Shown piece after piece: positions 41,619-54,000 of a stretch of DNA of 64,000 nt. The stretch spans positions 248,001 through 312,000 of the forward strand of contig NZ_VRUA01000001.1 of assembly GCF_008017535.1 (NCBI RefSeq), read 5' to 3'. Positions within the stretch are counted from its first letter, which is position 1, and each line of letters begins with the position of its first letter. The notes below the pieces were generated by a model. The model was not told where the DNA came from and ran no database searches. It saw only the letters and a list, made by a program, of their open reading frames with translations. The position numbers were made by a program, and so were the translations under genes. This DNA comes from Ottowia flava. GTDB lineage: Bacteria; Pseudomonadota; Gammaproteobacteria; Burkholderiales; Burkholderiaceae_C.

Positions 41619-42668
41619 ATGAGCAAGCACGTGGCCCTGGCGGCCCTGGTGGCGGCCACTTTGAGTGGCGGCGCCGCGCACGCGCAAGAACAGGTGCTGA
41701 ACCTGTATTCGGCCCGCCACTACAGCACCGACGAGGCGCTGTACAACGACTTCACCAAGGCCACCGGCATCAAGATCAACCGGGTGGATGCGGACGACGC
41801 CGGCATCATCGCCCGCCTGAAGGCCGAGGGCGCCGCCTCGCCCGCCGACGTGATCCTGCTGGTCGACGCCGCCCGCCTGTGGCGTGGTGAGCAGGACGGC
41901 CTGTTCCTGCCGATCAAGTCCAAGGCGCTGGAAGACGCCATCCCCGCCAGCCTGCGCGCCACGCCCGCGGCCGACGGTGGCATCCCGTGGTTCGGTTTTT
42001 CGACCCGCGCGCGCGTGATCGTGTACGACAAGATCAAGGTCAAGCGCGACGACGTCGACACTTACGAAGAGCTGGCCGACCCCAAGAACAAGGGCAAGCT
42101 GTGCATCCGCAGCGGCTCGCACCCCTACAACCTGAGCCTGTTCGGCGCCGTGACCGAGCACCTGGGCCCCGAGAAGGCCGAGCAGTGGATGAAGGGCATG
42201 GTCGACAACATGGCGCGCGCGCCCAAGGGCGGCGACACCGACCAGATCAAGGCCGTGGCGTCGGGCGAATGCCAGATCGCCGTGACCAACAGCTATTACC
42301 TCGCGCGCATGATGCGTTCGGGCACGCCCGAAGACAAGGCCGTGACCGAGCGCGTGGGCGTGGTCTTCCCCAACCAGGCCAGTTGGGGCACGCACGTCAA
42401 CATCGCCGGCGCTGCGGTGGCCAAGCACACCAAGCACCCGGACGTGGCCATCAAGTTCATGGAATACCTGGCCAGCCCGTCGGCCCAGCAGTACTTTGCC
42501 AACGGCAACAACGAATGGCCCGTGGCCAAGGGGGTAACCACGAACAACGCCGCGCTCAAGTCCATGACCGGCGGCGGCCAGTTCAAGTACGAAACCATCC
42601 CGATCAGCGCCGTCGGCGGCAACCAGGTCAAGGTGCAGCAGATGCTGGACCGCGTGGGCTTCAAGTAA
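41619..42668 (+). CDS. Fe(III) ABC transporter substrate-binding protein
   Basis: 349 residues, periplasmic. Signal peptide MSKHVALAALVAATLSGGAAHA; FbpA/FutA/AfuA fold: VLNLYSARHYSTDEALYNDF, and TNSYYLARMMRSG with the tyrosine pair that binds ferric iron. GGAAGGA precedes the ATG at 41619. No permease or ATPase gene follows, so the partner transporter is elsewhere. Regulated by the Fur box at 41517-41531. A terminator at 42695-42724 ends the transcript. Confidence 0.94.
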   Translation: MSKHVALAALVAATLSGGAAHAQEQVLNLYSARHYSTDEALYNDFTKATGIKINRVDADDAGIIARLKAEGAASPADVILLVDAARLWRGEQDGLFLPIKSKALEDAIPASLRATPAADGGIPWFGFSTRARVIVYDKIKVKRDDVDTYEELADPKNKGKLCIRSGSHPYNLSLFGAVTEHLGPEKAEQWMKGMVDNMARAPKGGDTDQIKAVASGECQIAVTNSYYLARMMRSGTPEDKAVTERVGVVFPNQASWGTHVNIAGAAVAKHTKHPDVAIKFMEYLASPSAQQYFANGNNEWPVAKGVTTNNAALKSMTGGGQFKYETIPISAVGGNQVKVQQMLDRVGFK

Positions 42669-42694
42669 GCCGGCCTGGGCACCCTGCCCGCACC

Positions 42695-42724
42695 AAAAAA
42701 GCGCCGCCCTTGCGGCGCTTTTTT
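42695..42724. terminator. Bidirectional Rho-independent terminator
   Basis: Stem GCGCCGC/GCGGCGC with a CCTT loop, with six A before and six T after, so it serves both the iron-binding protein gene and the convergent dehydrogenase gene. Confidence 0.95.
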
Positions 42725-42730
42725 GTGTCT

Positions 42731-42781
42731 TATCGGCCTCTAGCCCTTGAAGGACCTGCGCAACCAGCTATTGTTTTTGCA
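42731..42781 (-). repeat. Comamonad-type short repeat, copy 13
   Basis: Reverse copy: CTAGCCCTTGAAGGACCTGC then GCAACCAGCTATTG, ending six bases from the dehydrogenase stop codon. Confidence 0.8.
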
Positions 42782-42786
42782 GTCTT

Positions 42787-43950
42787 TCAACCCGGTGGCT
42801 GCACCCGCGCCAGCTTGCCCATGGGGCTGTCCGTCAGCACATACAACAGGCCGTCCGGCCCCTGGCGCACATCGCGCAGGCGGCCCAGGTCCTGCAGCAG
42901 CTTGTGCTCGGCCACGACCTTCCCGTCTTTCAGCTCGATGCGGTTCAGATACTGGAACTTGAGCGATCCGACGAACAGGTTGCCCTTCCAGGCCACGCCG
43001 TACCGGTCGCTGGTGAGAAACGCCATGCCCGACGGCGCGATGGAAGGCGTCCAGTGGTGCAGCGGCGGCTCCAGGCCCGCCCTGGCGCTGGCGCCATCGC
43101 CGATCTTGCTGCCGTCGTAGTTGACGCCGAAGCTGACCAGCGGCCAGCCGTAGTTCTTGCCGGCCTCCGGCAGGTTGATTTCGTCACCGCCCTGCGCGCC
43201 GTGCTCGTGCTGCCAGAAGCGCCCGTCCGGGCCGAGCGTCGCGCCCTGGCTGTTGCGGTGGCCGATGCTCCAGATCTCGGGCAGCGCGTTGGCCTGGCCG
43301 ACGAAGGGGTTGTCCTTGGGCACGCTGCCGTCCTTGCCCACGCGCACGATCTTGCCGATGTGGCTGTCCAGCTTTTGCGCCTGATCGCGCTGCGAGAAGC
43401 GGTCGCCGAGGGTCAAGAACAGTGTGCCGTCAGGCTTTCCGTCCATCCGGCGCTCGACGATGCGACAGCCGAAATGCAGCGTGCTGCTGATCTTGGGCCG
43501 CTGGCTGAACAGCACTTTCACGTCCTCCAGCTTCTGGCGGTCAGCGGACAGGCGGGCTCGCGCCAGCGCGGTGCTGTTGGTGGTGCCTTTGCCGGGCTCG
43601 CTGTAACAGAAGTAAATCGTGCGGTTGCGCGCGAAATCGCTGTCGGTGATGACGTCCAGCAAGCCGCCCTGCCCGCGAGCGGCCACTTCGGGCAGGCCCT
43701 CAACGGGGGCGCCCAGCTTGCCATCCGGCTCCACCACGCGCAGCCGACCGGGGCGCTCGGTCACCAGAAATCGGCCTTCGGGCAAAAAGGCGACGGCCCA
43801 GGGGTGCTGCAGGCCGCTGGCCACGGTCTTTGCTTGGACCGTGGGCTGGGCGAGGCCCGGCAGCGCGGCGCTCAGGACGATGGCGGCCAACGCGGCTTTT
43901 GCTATCGCTACAGTAGCTGTTCGCGCAGAAGGGGCAAGGTTCGATGACAA
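42787..43950 (-). CDS. PQQ-dependent sugar dehydrogenase (Gdh-B/YliI-like)
   Basis: 387 residues, periplasmic six-bladed beta-propeller of the soluble glucose/sorbosone dehydrogenase type: LQHPWAVAFLPEGRFLVTER, TSEPGKGTTNS-type region, SIGHRNSQGATLGPDGRFWQ, EHGAQGGDEINLPEAGKNYG with the conserved His and Asp. The start is taken as TTG at 43950 because AAGGAG (complement of 43957-43962) lies six bases upstream; an in-frame start at 43995 would read through that site. The signal peptide (SSNLAPSARTATVAIAKAAL onwards, ending GLAQ) is partly encoded by repeat copy 14. Oxidises aldose sugars with PQQ. Confidence 0.88.
   Translation of the reverse strand: MSSNLAPSARTATVAIAKAALAAIVLSAALPGLAQPTVQAKTVASGLQHPWAVAFLPEGRFLVTERPGRLRVVEPDGKLGAPVEGLPEVAARGQGGLLDVITDSDFARNRTIYFCYSEPGKGTTNSTALARARLSADRQKLEDVKVLFSQRPKISSTLHFGCRIVERRMDGKPDGTLFLTLGDRFSQRDQAQKLDSHIGKIVRVGKDGSVPKDNPFVGQANALPEIWSIGHRNSQGATLGPDGRFWQHEHGAQGGDEINLPEAGKNYGWPLVSFGVNYDGSKIGDGASARAGLEPPLHHWTPSIAPSGMAFLTSDRYGVAWKGNLFVGSLKFQYLNRIELKDGKVVAEHKLLQDLGRLRDVRQGPDGLLYVLTDSPMGKLARVQPPG
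43897..43942 (+). repeat. Comamonad-type short repeat, copy 14, inside a coding region
   Basis: Forward copy: CTACAGTAGCTGTTCGCGCA, then GAAGGGGCAAGG. Translated on the - strand as part of the signal peptide of the sugar dehydrogenase. Confidence 0.7.
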
Positions 43951-44378
43951 ATTTCTCTCCTTATCGGAACGGACGGCCCTTCGCGGGCCTGCCAAGAGCT
44001 ATCTTGCACGCAGACGCCGGGTTCGGCCAGGCGGTCCAAGGCACTCATGCTGCTCATCGCCGCCCTCGCGGGCCTGCAACACCATGAAACACACCGCAAC
44101 GAATGGTCGCCATGGTCAGTGCGCACTGCGTTGCGTCAACAAGCGGGCGTAAAGGCTTATCAGAGTGAGAAATATTGGACACCGCCCTCGGGCAAACCCT
44201 GAAAGATTTGGGGGGTTTTAGGGACGGGCACGTAAGAAGTTGTCCTACACTAACATCCGCTGTCGTTTTGGAACGCCAGTAACACTAAAGATTTCGATTG
44301 CAACCCTTGTCACGGGTTGCATCCGTACCCCCAGGCAGATACCCGGTCCACCTGATACCCGCCCGCCGCATCGGATCC
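43951..44378. other. Intergenic region between divergent genes
   Basis: 428 bases between the sugar dehydrogenase and the NlpC/P60 gene. A 14-base direct repeat (CCTCGCGGGCCTGC-like at about 43978 and 44067) is seen. No gene, terminator or convincing promoter recognised. Confidence 0.55.
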
Positions 44379-45098
44379 ATGTCCAAGTCGTTTGTTGCCA
44401 CCCTGATTCTTTGCGCTGCCTGTCTGCCGGCAGCCCACGCCGCCCCCCAAGACGATCTGGACAAGTTTCTGGTCCAGAAGGGCCTGATGTCCCGTCTGGG
44501 CGACACCATCCAGCAAGCCACCGACCGCGCCGGTCAACTGGTGTCGCACGCAATGCAGTCGCTGGGCGTGCCCTACCGCATGGGCGGCACGTCGGCCGAA
44601 GGTGGTTTTGACTGCAGCGGTTTCGTGCGCGCCATGTACCAGCAGACCGTGGGTCTGATGCTGCCGCGCACCGCCGCCGAACAGGCCGCCGCCACCAGCC
44701 GCATCGACAAGGCCGACCTGAAGCCGGGTGATCTGGTCTTCTTCAACACCCTGCGCCGCACCAACAGCCACGTCGGCATCTACGTGGGCGACGGCAAGTT
44801 CATCCACTCGCCGCGCACCGGGGCCCACGTGCGCGTGGAAAGCATGAACATCAGCTACTGGCAAGCGCGCTTCGACGGCGCGCGCCGCGTGCTGCAGGAA
44901 ACGGACAAATCGACCACGACCGCCACCGCCGACACCAGCAAGACCACCACCGTCGGCAGCGGCTCCAGCGTGATCGACCGCGCTTCACCCGCGCCGCGCA
45001 CCATCCGCCTGGGGGGCACCTTCGGCAAGTCGTCCGGCAGCGGCCCGACGACACCGGCCGAAACCGCACCGTCGCCGAGCGCGGGCGACAGCATCTGA
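44379..45098 (+). CDS. NlpC/P60 (C40) peptidoglycan hydrolase
   Basis: 239 residues, periplasmic. Signal peptide MSKSFVATLILCAACLPAAHA; NlpC/P60 domain at residues 48-165 with catalytic Cys79 (GGFDCSGFV), His131 (NSHVGIYVG) and His143 (FIHSP). It cleaves the peptide stems of peptidoglycan. A Thr/Ser-rich tail (residues 178-239) follows. ATG at 44379 is chosen for the signal peptide; the longer frame upstream is not coding. Ends at the bidirectional terminator 45125-45150. Confidence 0.94.
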   Translation: MSKSFVATLILCAACLPAAHAAPQDDLDKFLVQKGLMSRLGDTIQQATDRAGQLVSHAMQSLGVPYRMGGTSAEGGFDCSGFVRAMYQQTVGLMLPRTAAEQAAATSRIDKADLKPGDLVFFNTLRRTNSHVGIYVGDGKFIHSPRTGAHVRVESMNISYWQARFDGARRVLQETDKSTTTATADTSKTTTVGSGSSVIDRASPAPRTIRLGGTFGKSSGSGPTTPAETAPSPSAGDSI

Positions 45099-45124
45099 AC
45101 CCTGGCCGATTCGGCCAAGCCATG

Positions 45125-45150
45125 AAAAAGGGCCCTGCAGGGCCCTTTTT
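45125..45150. terminator. Bidirectional Rho-independent terminator
   Basis: Perfect 11-bp stem AAAAAGGGCCC/GGGCCCTTTTT with TGCA loop between the NlpC/P60 gene and the convergent def gene. Confidence 0.96.
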
Positions 45151-45171
45151 GCTTTCCGCCGAAGCGCAGCG

Positions 45172-45711
45172 TCAATCGTCCTCGATCACAGACACGCCCG
45201 GAAACAGCACGTCGGTGAAGCCAAAGCGCGTGAAGTCGCGCACCCGCATCGGGTACAGCTTGCCGATCAGGTGGTCGCACTCGTGCTGCACCACGCGCGC
45301 GTGAAAGCCTTCGGCTTCGCGCTCGATCGGGTCACCGTAGGGGTCGAAGCCGCGGTAGTGGATGCGGCGCCAGCGTGGCACCACGCCGCGAAAGCCCGGC
45401 ACCGACAGGCAGCCTTCCCAATCTTCGTCTTCCTCGTCGCCCAGCGGGGTGATGACCGGGTTGCACAGCACGGTGCGAGGCACCGGCGGTGCGTCCGGGT
45501 AGCGCGGGTTGACGGCGTCGGTGCCGAAGATGACGAGCTGCAGATCCACCCCGATCTGCGGCGCAGCCAGGCCAGCGCCATGGGCGTCGCGCATGGTCTC
45601 GAACATGTCGCGCACCAGCAGGTGCAGCTCGTCCGTGTCAAAGCCCTGCACGGGCTGGGCAACGCGCAGCAGGCGCGAGTCGCCCATTTTCAGGATCTCG
45701 TGAACCGCCAT
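45172..45711 (-). CDS. def: Peptide deformylase
   Basis: 179 residues. Removes the formyl group from the N-terminal methionine of new proteins. All three motifs are present: [18 protein letters not shown] (Cys101) and QHECDHL (His143, Glu144, His147). It lies three bases behind the lipoprotein gene and is not next to fmt, its usual partner, so this is probably a second, solitary deformylase. Confidence 0.95.
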   Translation of the reverse strand: MAVHEILKMGDSRLLRVAQPVQGFDTDELHLLVRDMFETMRDAHGAGLAAPQIGVDLQLVIFGTDAVNPRYPDAPPVPRTVLCNPVITPLGDEEDEDWEGCLSVPGFRGVVPRWRRIHYRGFDPYGDPIEREAEGFHARVVQHECDHLIGKLYPMRVRDFTRFGFTDVLFPGVSVIEDD

Positions 45712-45714
45712 CGC

Positions 45715-46254
45715 TCAGGGGTTGCCGGGCGTGCCCCCGCGGCGGTCGATGCCCATGCCGCTTTCACCGAAGCTGCGGCCCGGCCGCGGGTGCAGGCCGT
45801 TGTTGGGCATCGGCGGCCGAGGCGGGCGCGGTTGCACACTCGGCGGCGGGCGGTTGCCGTTGTTGCCTTGCCAACCCGGGCGGTTGCCGTTGTTGCCCTG
45901 CCAGCCACCGGGACGGTTGCCATGGTTGCCCTGCCAACCCGGGCGATGGCCGTTGTTGCCGTGCCAACCGCCGGGACGGTTCCAGTTGTTGCCGTGCCAA
46001 CGGTGGCCGTTGTACGAATGGCCGTAGACGCCCAGCGAGAACGACGGGCCGTAATAGTAGGGCGCGCCACCGTAGTAATAGTTGGGCGTCTCGTAGTACG
46101 TCGTGCCGGGATAAACCACCGTGGACCCGGTGTCGTACCCGTAGCCATACCCGTCGACCGGCGCGACCACACAGCCGCCCAACAGGGCCAGCGCGCCCGC
46201 GGCAACGCCCAGCGCCGCACGGCGCGCGAAGGAAGAGGACGGTTGAACTGCCAT
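45715..46254 (-). CDS. Lipoprotein with Asn/Gly/Trp/Arg-Pro tandem repeats
   Basis: 179 residues. Twin-arginine-like start (SSSFARRAALGVAAG) and a lipobox LLGGC (Cys28). A Tyr/Gly-rich segment (residues 35-70) is followed by six or so repeats of NRPGGWQGNNG / RPGWQGNNGN (residues 85-140) and a Pro/Arg-rich tail. Low-complexity surface or outer-membrane lipoprotein; function unknown. AGGAGA precedes the ATG at 46254. Cotranscribed with def, which starts three bases later. Confidence 0.82.
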   Translation of the reverse strand: MAVQPSSSFARRAALGVAAGALALLGGCVVAPVDGYGYGYDTGSTVVYPGTTYYETPNYYYGGAPYYYGPSFSLGVYGHSYNGHRWHGNNWNRPGGWHGNNGHRPGWQGNHGNRPGGWQGNNGNRPGWQGNNGNRPPPSVQPRPPRPPMPNNGLHPRPGRSFGESGMGIDRRGGTPGNP

Positions 46255-46478
46255 GTCCGGATCTCCTGAAGGAAAGGGCGGGACACTCCACGCCCAGAAT
46301 GGCTTCACTGTAGTCCTGTCGTGTAAAGCTTAGGCAAACACGGTGCGAGGTTTCGGCAAAGACCTACAAGGCCGGCGCGTCGGTTTCTCTCTGTGCCCGC
46401 GCCGGAACGAACCCGGTCCCTGAACGCCCGGCAGCGGCGATCCGTTGACCCCGCTGGCCTGGGATGCCAGCGTTCCGG

Positions 46479-47417
46479 TCAATCCAGCGCGGCGCGCGGC
46501 GGCGCGGACAGCCACGCCGCCCCTCGTACCCCCGAGGAATCACCGTGCCGGGCCGGCAGCAGGCGCGTGGCGACCTGGTCGCTGAAGATGTGCTCGCCCC
46601 AAAGGCGCGGCACATCGGTGTAGAGCGCGGCGACATTGCTCATCCCGCCGCCCAGCACGATGACGTTCGGATCCAGCACGTTGACCACCTGCGCCAGCGC
46701 GCGGGCCAAGCGGTCGGCGTACCGCCCCCACGAAGCTTGCGCGCCGGCATCGCCCGCCCCCGCTGCCGTCACGATGGCCGGCGCCGCGAGCGCCTGGCCG
46801 GTGTGGCGCAGATGGTCCGTCGCCAGCGCTGGCCCGGACAGCCAGGTTTCGACGCAATCGGCGCGCCCGCACCAGCAGCGCAGGGCTGGCCCGTCGCCTG
46901 CGCCACGAGCGAACGGGTTGTGGCCCCATTCGCCGGCGATGCCGTTGCGTCCGCGCAGGATGTGTCCGTGTACCGACACACCCGCACCGACGCCGGTGCC
47001 CAGGATGGCAGCGAACACCACGCCCTGCCCCGCCCCGGCGCCATCGGTCGCTTCGGACAGCGCCAGGCAGTTGGCGTCGTTCTCCAGCCGCACCGGCCGC
47101 TGCAGCAAGGCGTTCAGGTCCTGCTGCAGCGCCTGGCCGTTCAGCGCCGTGGAATTGGCGTTGCGCACCCGCCCGGTGACGGGCGAGAGGCTGCCGGGAA
47201 TGCCAACGCCCAGCGGCAACCCAGTTCCGCCCAACCGCGCTTCGGCGGCGTGCACCAGCTCGGCGATCGCCACCAGCGTGGCGTGGTAGCCGCCTTGCGG
47301 CGTGTCCACACGCTCGCGCAGGACAAAGGCGCCGGCCGCATCCAGCGCAGCGATCTCGATCTTGGTGCCGCCCAGGTCGATGCCCAGGCGCAGATCGTTG
47401 TGCGGGCCGCTGCGCAT
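46479..47417 (-). CDS. ROK family sugar kinase (NagK/fructokinase-like)
   Basis: 312 residues. N-terminal phosphate-binding GIDLGGTKIE, then LGVGIPGSLSPVTG, catalytic-site ENDANCLALSEATDGAG and ILGTGVGAGVSVHG, and the zinc-binding GHNPFA…CWCGRADCVETWLSG of the ROK family. Probably phosphorylates N-acetylglucosamine or fructose. The ATG at 47417 starts the normal N-terminus; it lies 19 bases behind ligA, so it may be cotranscribed. Confidence 0.9.
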   Translation of the reverse strand: MRSGPHNDLRLGIDLGGTKIEIAALDAAGAFVLRERVDTPQGGYHATLVAIAELVHAAEARLGGTGLPLGVGIPGSLSPVTGRVRNANSTALNGQALQQDLNALLQRPVRLENDANCLALSEATDGAGAGQGVVFAAILGTGVGAGVSVHGHILRGRNGIAGEWGHNPFARGAGDGPALRCWCGRADCVETWLSGPALATDHLRHTGQALAAPAIVTAAGAGDAGAQASWGRYADRLARALAQVVNVLDPNVIVLGGGMSNVAALYTDVPRLWGEHIFSDQVATRLLPARHGDSSGVRGAAWLSAPPRAALD

Positions 47418-47436
47418 GGCGCGCTGCTGCAAGGCC

Positions 47437-50797
<3,361 letters not shown>

Positions 50798-50948
50798 CTT
50801 CTTGTGACTCCCAGGGCAACGCCCCTCGCTGGGATTGCGTTCTGTCGTGCCGGTTCCGTGCCGGTGCAGCTGATCACGCCGACGGCAAAAGCCCAGCCAC
50901 CCTCAGCACAACCGCGCGCCCGCGGCGGCGAAGCCCGCCGCCCCAGCG

Positions 50949-50984
50949 AACGCCGTGCTCGGGCTTGCACCGAGCACTGGCGTT
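50949..50984. repeat. Long hairpin in the smc-zipA spacer
   Basis: Arms AACGCCGTGCTCGG and CCGAGCAC-T-GGCGTT pair over 14 bp with one bulge around a 7-base loop. The flanking sequence to 51052 (CCTCACTCTCCGCGC, AGGCGCCGCGAGGCGACTCA) resembles a second Comamonadaceae intergenic repeat type. No T tract. Confidence 0.65.
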
Positions 50985-51056
50985 GTCCCCCCTCCCGCAG
51001 CGCGCAGCGCGGAGAGTGAGGGGGGAAGGCGCCGCGAGGCGACTCAGGGGGGTGCC

Positions 51057-54000
51057 TCATATTTCTGCCATCCCGACCGCAGATTCCATATCCACCGCCA
51101 CGATCCGCGACACACCCTGCTCCTGCATGGTCACGCCGATCAGCTGCTCGGCCATTTCCATGGCGATCTTGTTGTGGCTGATGAACAAGAACTGCGTGCC
51201 CTGCCCGCTCATCTTGGTGACCAGCTTGCTGTAACGCTCGGTGTTGGCGTCGTCCAGCGGCGCGTCGACCTCGTCCAGCAGGCAGAAAGGCGCGGGGTTC
51301 AGCTGGAAGATGGCGAACACCAGCGCAATCGCCGTCAGCGCCTTTTCGCCGCCCGACAGCAGGTGGATGGTCTGGTTCTTCTTGCCCGGCGGCTGGGCCA
51401 TGACCTGCACGCCCGAGTCGAGGATTTCTTCGCCCGTCATCACCAGCTTGGCGTTGCCGCCGCCGAACAGCTCGGGGAACATGCGGCCGAAGTGCTCGTT
51501 GACGGTGTTGAAGGTGCTGCCCAGCAGTTCGCGCGTTTCGCCGTCGATCTTCTTGATCGCGTCTTCCAGCGTGGTCATGGCCTCGGTCAGATCGGCCGAC
51601 TGCGCGTCGAGGAAGGTCTTGCGCTCGCGCGCACTGGTCAACTCGTCCAGCGCGGCCAGGTTGACGGCGCCCAGCGCCTGGATCTCGCGGTGCAGGCGCT
51701 CAATCTCGCCCTGCAAGCCCGTCAGGCGCACATTGCCTTCGGCGATCGACTGGCTGACGGCGGCCAAGTCGGCCTCGGCGTCGGCCAGCAGTTGCGTGTA
51801 CTGCTCGGTGCCCAGGCGCGCGGCCTGCTCCTTGAGCTGGAATTCGGTGATGCGCTGGCGCAGCGGGTCAAGTTCGCGCTCCAGTTTCATGCGCCGCTCG
51901 TCCGACGCGCGCAGCTTGGCGGTCAAATCGTCGTAGGTGCTGCGCTGCGCGCCCAGGGCTTGTTCGCGCTCCAGCTTCAGCGCCAGGGCCGACTGCAGAC
52001 CGGCCTGCGCGGCGGCGTCGGTCAGGCGGCCCAACTCTTCGGCGGCGCGCTGCTGTTCGGTGTCGATGGCGCCGCTTTGCTGCGCGGCGGTGTCGATGGT
52101 GCGGGCCAGTTCGCCGCGGCGCGCCTCCAGGCTGCGCTGCGCGAAGGTGGCTTCCTGCGCCTGGCGCTCCAGCGTGCGCTGCTGCTCGCGCGCTTCGGCC
52201 AGCTTGCGCTCGGCCTCGATCACGCGTTCGTCCAGTTGCGCATGGCGTTCCTGCGTGTCGGCCAGCTGCATGTCCAGCTCTTCAAAGCGCGCCTCGGCTG
52301 TCACGCGGCGCTCCTGCAGCGCTTCCAGGCCGGCGTCGACCTCGGCCAGGTCGCCGGCGATCTGCTCGCTGCGCGCGCGGGTCTGCTCGGCCAACTGGGT
52401 CAGGCGCAGGGTTTCGACCTGCAATTCGTGTGCGCGCTGCTGGGCCTCGGCCGCTTCGCGGCGCGACGTGACCAGGCGCTGCGACGCATCGCTGTACGCC
52501 GCTTCGGCACGCACCAGGCCGCTGCGCGCTTCTTCGTTGATCAGCTGCTGCGCGCGCAGCTGCTTGTCCAGATTTTCAATCTCCTGCGCGCGCGCCAGCA
52601 GGCCGGCTTGTTCGGAATCGGGCGCGTAGAACGTCACGCTGTGTGCGCTGACGGCGTGGCCAGTCGGCACGTAGATCGCCTCGCCGGTCTTCAGCTGACT
52701 GCGTTGCGCCAGTGCGTCGTCCAGCGTGGGCGCGGTGTAGCAGCCAGCCAGCCAGTCGGCCAGCAAGGCCTTCTGACTGGCGTCGTGCAGGCGCAGCAGA
52801 TCGGCCAACGCGGGCAGCGCGCCGCCCGCAGCCGAAACCGCGCCGGCGGGAGGGCTGTAGAAGGCCAGCTTGGCCGGCGGCGCGTCGCTGGCGAAGGCTT
52901 TCACCATGTCGATGCGGCTGACCTCCAGCGCGGCCATGCGTTCGCGCAAGGCGGCTTCCAGGGCGTTTTCCCACCCGGCTTCGACGTGGATGCGGCTCCA
53001 CAGGCCTTGCAAGCCGTCCAGCCCGTGCTTTTTCAACCAGGGTTGCAGCTTGCCGTCGGTCTTGACCTTGTCCTGCAGCGCCTTCAGCGCGTCCAGCCGC
53101 GCCGACAAATCGCTTTGCCGCGCCGATTCAGTGTTGACCGCCTGCTGCGCGGCGCGGCGTGCCTCGTCCAGTTGGGGCACGCTGTCCTGCAGCTCTTGCA
53201 AGCGCGCGTCGGCCACCTCGTGGGTTTCTTCGGCGGCGGCCAGTTGCTCCTGCACATTGAGCAGCCGCTGCTCGTCCGGCGCGGCCAGGGCGTTCTTGTC
53301 GGTCGCCAGGCGTTCGCGGCGCTGGTTCAGCTGGCGCGACTGTTCTTCGATGCCGCGCTGCTCGGCCGCCAGCACCTGGATCTGCTGCTGCACCTGCGCC
53401 ACGGCGGTGCGCTGCTCGGTCGCCTTGCCTTGCGCAGCGCGCAGCGCGTCTTCCATGTCGGGCAGCGACTGCTGTTGGTCTTCCAGCTGCGCTGCCAGGG
53501 TGATGTGGCGGTCCTCGGCCTCGGCGGCCTGTCCGGCCAGGGTTTCGATTTCTAGCTCGGCCTCGGCCTTGCGGTCGGCCCAATGGGCGAGTTGCTCCTT
53601 CAACTGCACCAGCCGCGCTTCGGCGCGCTGGCGGCCTTCGACGACGAAGCGGATTTCGGCTTCGAGCCGGCCGACTTCGGCGCTGGCTTCGTACAGCAGG
53701 CCTTGCGCCTGGTTGACCTGGTCGCCGGCGGCGTAGTGGGCCTGGCGCACGGCTTCGAGGTCGGCTTCGACGTGGCGCAGGTCGGCCAGTCGGGCTTCGA
53801 GGTCGGTGACGGCCTTCTCGGCGTCGGCCTTGAGCTTGACCTGGCCCTCTTCCGCCTCGGCGCGCTTCAAGAACCAGAGCTGGTTCTGCTTGAGGGCCGC
53901 GCCCGCCTGCAGGCTTTGGTACTGCTGGGCGACGGCGGCCTGGCGCTCGAGCTTGTCCAGGTTGGTGTTCAGCTCGCGCAGGATGTCTTCGACGCGGGTG

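Noticed and set aside
45715-46254. Ice-nucleation or silk-like repeat protein
   Set aside because: The repeats are short Asn/Gly/Trp/Arg-Pro units in a lipoprotein tail, without the 8- or 16-residue periodicity of those families.
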